Below are positions 61,883 through 64,000 of a stretch of 64,000 bases of DNA, piece after piece. The DNA is taken from contig PLRS01000035.1 in NCBI GenBank assembly GCA_003164035.1, positions 144,957 through 208,956 on the forward strand, read 5' to 3'. Source of the DNA: Bryobacterales bacterium. Its GTDB lineage: Bacteria > Acidobacteriota > Terriglobia > Bryobacterales > Bryobacteraceae. The stretch's first letter is position 1. Every line of letters starts with the position of its first letter. Under the pieces are notes generated by a model. It did no database searches. It was not told the origin of the DNA and saw only the letters and a program-made list of their open reading frames with translations. A program made the position numbers and the translations under genes.

Positions 61883-62026
61883 TTAACCGATCTGGAGGGT
61901 TGGTGGTTTAGGCGCGGCAAGCGCTCCCTGGAGGTCGCGGCTCGGTTACAGGCGCCGCGAATTTTAGCCACTTACCGAGCCGCGACCGTTAGGGAGCGCT
62001 TGCCTGGGTCGGATTTCCAAAATCGG
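61883..62026. repeat. Foldback element family 1, copy 7
   Basis: Left flank TTAACCGATCTGGAGGG, left arm 61916-61946, 27-nt loop (TACAGGCGCCGCG...), right arm 61974-62004, right flank GGATTTCCAAAATCGGGG. The arm position that is C-G in other copies is G-C here (GGCAAGCGC / GCGCTTGCC), so both strands changed together. Confidence 0.85.
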
Positions 62027-62069
62027 GGAGGCCGGGGGACAGACGGGGGGAGGCCGGGGGACAGACGGG
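62025..62069. repeat. Tandem duplication of a 22-bp unit
   Basis: The unit GGGGAGGCCGGGGGACAGAC plus two G occurs twice in a row directly after foldback copy 7 (units begin at 62025 and 62047). Confidence 0.7.
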
Positions 62070-62141
62070 ACGTTGCCATGTCGCTGGCCCTTCAGGCCAC
62101 AGCTTGCCAATTTGCATCGCATTGAGGCATCCTGATGGTAC

Positions 62142-62459
62142 ATGCCTCATTCCGAGACGACAACCGAGCGCAGCCGGCGCGCCGCTCAGAAATCCGGAAA
62201 GAATCGTCGCCCCAAGGTTGCGTCGCGTTATACCGTCGGCTTGGCCCCCAGTCTCGCGGGTCAAGTACAGCGGTACGCCGCGACGGTCGACACGAGTATG
62301 AGCAAGGCGATCGCGGCGCTCGTCCGTTTGGGCCTCGAGAACCAGGAGAACCGCAAGCGCGAGTTCTTCGATAGATTGAAGGAGAACCTCGCCAACAACG
62401 ACCCGAAACTGCAGGATCGATTGGTCGATGAATTCCGCACGTTGATACTCGGCCGTTGA
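62142..62459 (+). CDS. Ribbon-helix-helix-like small protein
   Basis: Protein of 105 residues. A basic N-terminus is followed by a strand-helix-helix block (RYTVGLAPSLAGQVQRYAAT, then SMSKAIAALVRLGLENQ) that fits RHH (CopG/Arc-like) DNA-binding proteins, and a charged helical tail (KREFFDRLKENLANNDPKLQ). It is probably the regulator or antitoxin of a two-gene unit: a second frame starts 3 bp after its stop but is broken by a frameshift. No similarity to a named family could be established by eye. Confidence 0.6.
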   Translation: MPHSETTTERSRRAAQKSGKNRRPKVASRYTVGLAPSLAGQVQRYAATVDTSMSKAIAALVRLGLENQENRKREFFDRLKENLANNDPKLQDRLVDEFRTLILGR

Positions 62460-62462
62460 AGC

Positions 62463-62706
62463 ATGCCCAAGATTCAGTGGGAACGGCTGCCCAGAGAGAA
62501 GTGGGCCCACTTGCGCGATCGCGCGAAGGAGCGGGCGGATCTCCGAGGAAGATCTGTTCGAATTGGAGGAATGGAAGACCCAAGACCCCGACGTGCCCGA
62601 CGGCGGCTGGTTCAAGGATTTCGGAACGTTCAAGCTCTGCGGCACGGGTCTGTATCCGAGCACGTTTCTCCTTGCCGGACAAGCCGCCCGCGGAAAGCGG
62701 TTGTGA
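62463..62706 (+). pseudogene. Frameshifted partner gene of the RHH-like protein
   Basis: The frame starts MPKIQWERLPREKWAHLRDR and AKER, and the sequence continues in another frame as ISEEDLFELEEWKTQDPDVP, DGGWFKDFGTFKLCGTG and YPSTFLLAGQAARGKRL with a stop at 62704-62706. The two parts join naturally if one base is removed near 62532-62538 (the GCGGGCGG run). Read together they make about 80 residues with a consistent composition. I do not recognise the family; by position it could be a toxin. The break may be a true mutation, a phase-variable G-run or a sequencing error. Confidence 0.65.
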
Positions 62707-62746
62707 GGATTGGCGGCCTGGGATAGAAGGGGGGCACTGCGGACTC

Positions 62747-62806
62747 ACGCCGGGCATTCCCAAGAAGGAAATGGGTTTCGTGAATGCGAAGAGGCAGGGG
62801 ACATAG
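62747..62806 (+). pseudogene. Duplicate of the thymidine kinase 3' end
   Basis: It reads PGIPKKEMGFVNAKRQGT and a TAG, against PGIPKQQEMDFVRAKRQGT in tdk; the DNA is about 85 percent identical over nearly 60 bp, with a 3-bp deletion. No other part of tdk precedes it. It marks the right end of an insert behind tdk, or is the last trace of a second tdk copy. Confidence 0.6.
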
Positions 62807-62889
62807 AGCCGGCGGAGCCTCCAGGAAGACTGCGAATTCAAGAATGCCCTGACAGGGGATAGCGTAAAATAGATACCGAGGACAGTCCA

Positions 62890-63105
62890 TTGCCACGCCA
62901 GTTCGATGTCGTCATAGAGCGCGACGAGGAGGGGTACTATGTTGCGTCAGTCCCGCAGCTCTCGGGATGTCACACGCAGGCGCGGTCCCTCGACGAGGTG
63001 ACGCTGCGCATCCGCGAGGCAATCGAACTGTGTCTCGAAGTGGAGGGCGCGCCGGAGCAGAGCCTTGAATTCATCGGCATTCAACGCATCACCATTGCGG
63101 CATGA
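62890..63105 (+). CDS. hicB: HicB-family antitoxin
   Basis: Antitoxin of 71 residues with the partial RNase H-like HicB fold: FDVVIERDEEGYYVASVPQL, SGCHTQARSLDEVTLRIREA. No C-terminal DNA-binding domain is present, so this is the short form. The start is TTG at 62890; no upstream ATG is in frame. Its stop overlaps the start of hicA (ATGA), the usual arrangement of hicBA units in this order. Confidence 0.9.
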   Translation: MPRQFDVVIERDEEGYYVASVPQLSGCHTQARSLDEVTLRIREAIELCLEVEGAPEQSLEFIGIQRITIAA

Positions 63106-63335
63106 GCCGGAACCCAAGGATCACCGGGCCTGAGCTGATCGCCGCTTTGATGCGGGAAGGTTTTCAAGCCGTTCGGGTCCGGGGTAGCCATCACTTTCTT
63201 CGTCACGGGGACGGCCGAAGCACTGTGGTCCCCGTGCACTCGGGCGAGACGCTGGGGCCCGGGCTGCTGCACAAGATCCTCCGGGATTGCCAGCTCAGCG
63301 TGGAAGACCTTCGAGCGTTGATGGACACGCGATAG
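63102..63335 (+). CDS. hicA: HicA-family mRNA interferase toxin
   Basis: Toxin of 77 residues with a dsRBD-like fold that cleaves mRNA in a translation-independent way. The catalytic His is in VRGSHHFLRHGDGRSTVVPV; ITGPELIAALMREGFQAVR and GETLGPGLLHKILRDCQLS are the flanking family blocks. It overlaps hicB by 4 bp. Intact and probably functional. Confidence 0.92.
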   Translation: MSRNPRITGPELIAALMREGFQAVRVRGSHHFLRHGDGRSTVVPVHSGETLGPGLLHKILRDCQLSVEDLRALMDTR

Positions 63336-63388
63336 GGTTTTTCCATGCGCCCCGTGAAGCGGGCACCGATGAAACGGCGTGGCAAATG

Positions 63389-64000
63389 TCAACGCCGGCT
63401 GGCCGCCATCGGCCGCTGCGGAGGCGGGCAGCAGCCGGCCGGGCACCCCGTAGGTTCGGGCGAGGCCATCGCTTCTCGCACCAATTCGCCAATCATGCGC
63501 AACAGGGTGGGGTGGAGGCCGGCGGTTCCGGCGCGGGTCATTCGTAATCCCAGGCCGGAGCAGAGATTGGCGGCTTCCACGTCCAGGTCGTAGAGAACTT
63601 CCATGTGGTCGGAAAGGAATCCGATGGGCGCGACCAGCACGTCTTTCACGCCTTCGGCGGCCAATGCCCGCAGGTGCGTCAGGATGTCAGGCTCGAGCCA
63701 GGGCTGCGACGGCGGCCCGCTGCGGCTCTGCCACGCCACGTCCCAGGCGGCGATGCCCAACCGCGCGGAGACAGCGCCCGCCGCGGCGCGAATCTGGCCC
63801 TCGTACTCCGACGCCGCCGCCATCGCCACCGGAATGCTGTGCGCCGTGTAAACCACGCGCGCCGCCGGCCGGCCGGCTTCGGCAATCCGCTCCATCGCTT
63901 CCCGCACGCGTTCGGCGTCGGCCTCCACGAACAGCGGATGGGAACAGAACGGCGGTATCTTGTCCACCACCGGAGCGTTGGCGCCCACCTCGCGCCGCGC
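63389..64000 (-). CDS. hemH: Ferrochelatase, C-terminal part (5' end beyond the window)
   Basis: Inserts iron into porphyrin in the last steps of haem synthesis. The frame stays open to base 64000, so the N-terminus lies outside. Visible blocks are VVYTAHSIPVAMA, WDVAWQSRSGPPSQPWLEPD and VLVAPIGFLSDHMEVLYDLD, the last with the conserved His/Glu region of the active site. The tail is rich in Cys and Pro (GCPAGCCPPPQ). Whether it uses protoporphyrin or coproporphyrin cannot be told from this part. Confidence 0.92.
   Translation of the reverse strand, partial: ARREVGANAPVVDKIPPFCSHPLFVEADAERVREAMERIAEAGRPAARVVYTAHSIPVAMAAASEYEGQIRAAAGAVSARLGIAAWDVAWQSRSGPPSQPWLEPDILTHLRALAAEGVKDVLVAPIGFLSDHMEVLYDLDVEAANLCSGLGLRMTRAGTAGLHPTLLRMIGELVREAMASPEPTGCPAGCCPPPQRPMAASRR

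Overview
The window looks like a chromosomal segment of a GC-rich Acidobacteriota bacterium close to Candidatus Solibacter / Bryobacterales. Support comes from lineage-typical families: two Acidobacterial Duplicated Orphan Permeases (ADOP; 10529-13018 and 37300-39969), one behind an acidobacterial-type PadR regulator; a large TonB-dependent receptor with an N-terminal carboxypeptidase-regulatory-like domain (30366-33818); and a beta-propeller protein that appears to end in the Solibacter-type C-terminal domain (48030-50234). No rRNA, tRNA, CRISPR array or intact transposase was seen.

Layout. 1-1649: the end of ftsH and a HAD phosphatase. 1650-4002: a small atypical patch with an IS110-like remnant and a stand-alone alpha/beta hydrolase. 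4003-9762: TrpB2-type tryptophan synthase, an ArsR/SRPBCC pair with a palindromic operator, an internally deleted MFS gene, an ArsB-like permease and a secreted Gfo/Idh/MocA oxidoreductase. 10529-17666: ADOP permease, lytic transglycosylase, AhpC/AhpD peroxidase pair, pterin dehydratase, a Fur/PerR-like gene that has lost most of its DNA-binding domain, and RecN. 17752-23050: a complete Tol-Pal envelope operon (tolQ-tolR-tolA-like-tolB-pal-cpoB), followed by a DeoC-like protein without its catalytic residues. 24640-27708: the MnmA / cysteine desulfurase tRNA-thiolation pair and a SAM hydrolase-family enzyme. 29071-36746: RhaT-like symporter, TonB receptor and an esterase-propeller fusion. 36957-39969: PadR-ADOP unit with a clear promoter/operator. 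40483-43586: UPF0175/PIN toxin-antitoxin pair and the pyrR-pyrB-pyrC operon. 43855-54525: AlbA_2-type ATP-binding protein, secreted esterase, RES/Xre toxin-antitoxin pair, Solibacter-type propeller protein, acyl-CoA synthetase and two tandem FtsX-type permeases. 54952-64000: radical SAM/SPASM protein, flavodoxin reductase, a giant CPBP membrane protease with an internal duplication, UbiE/MenG, thymidine kinase, a small island with a ribbon-helix-helix gene and a broken partner, HicBA, and the end of ferrochelatase.

The most distinctive content lies between genes. (1) A dispersed foldback element (about 140 bp; two arms of about 31 nt around a conserved loop, with ends resembling ACCGATC) occurs as four long copies, one short-loop copy and two half copies. 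One copy has its loop inverted relative to its flanks, another has a compensatory base-pair change, and two truncated copies sit on gene stop codons. (2) Arrays of tight hairpins have variable stems and very short loops, often CTCN on one strand (21958, 23729, 34637, 56937). (3) A palindromic module sits in frame inside a radical SAM gene (55135-55168). (4) The 3' end of thymidine kinase is duplicated about 0.95 kb downstream, flanking a putative island. Several genes are visibly damaged: MFS, Fur/PerR-like, a HEPN-like fragment, the RHH partner and an unidentified gene tail.
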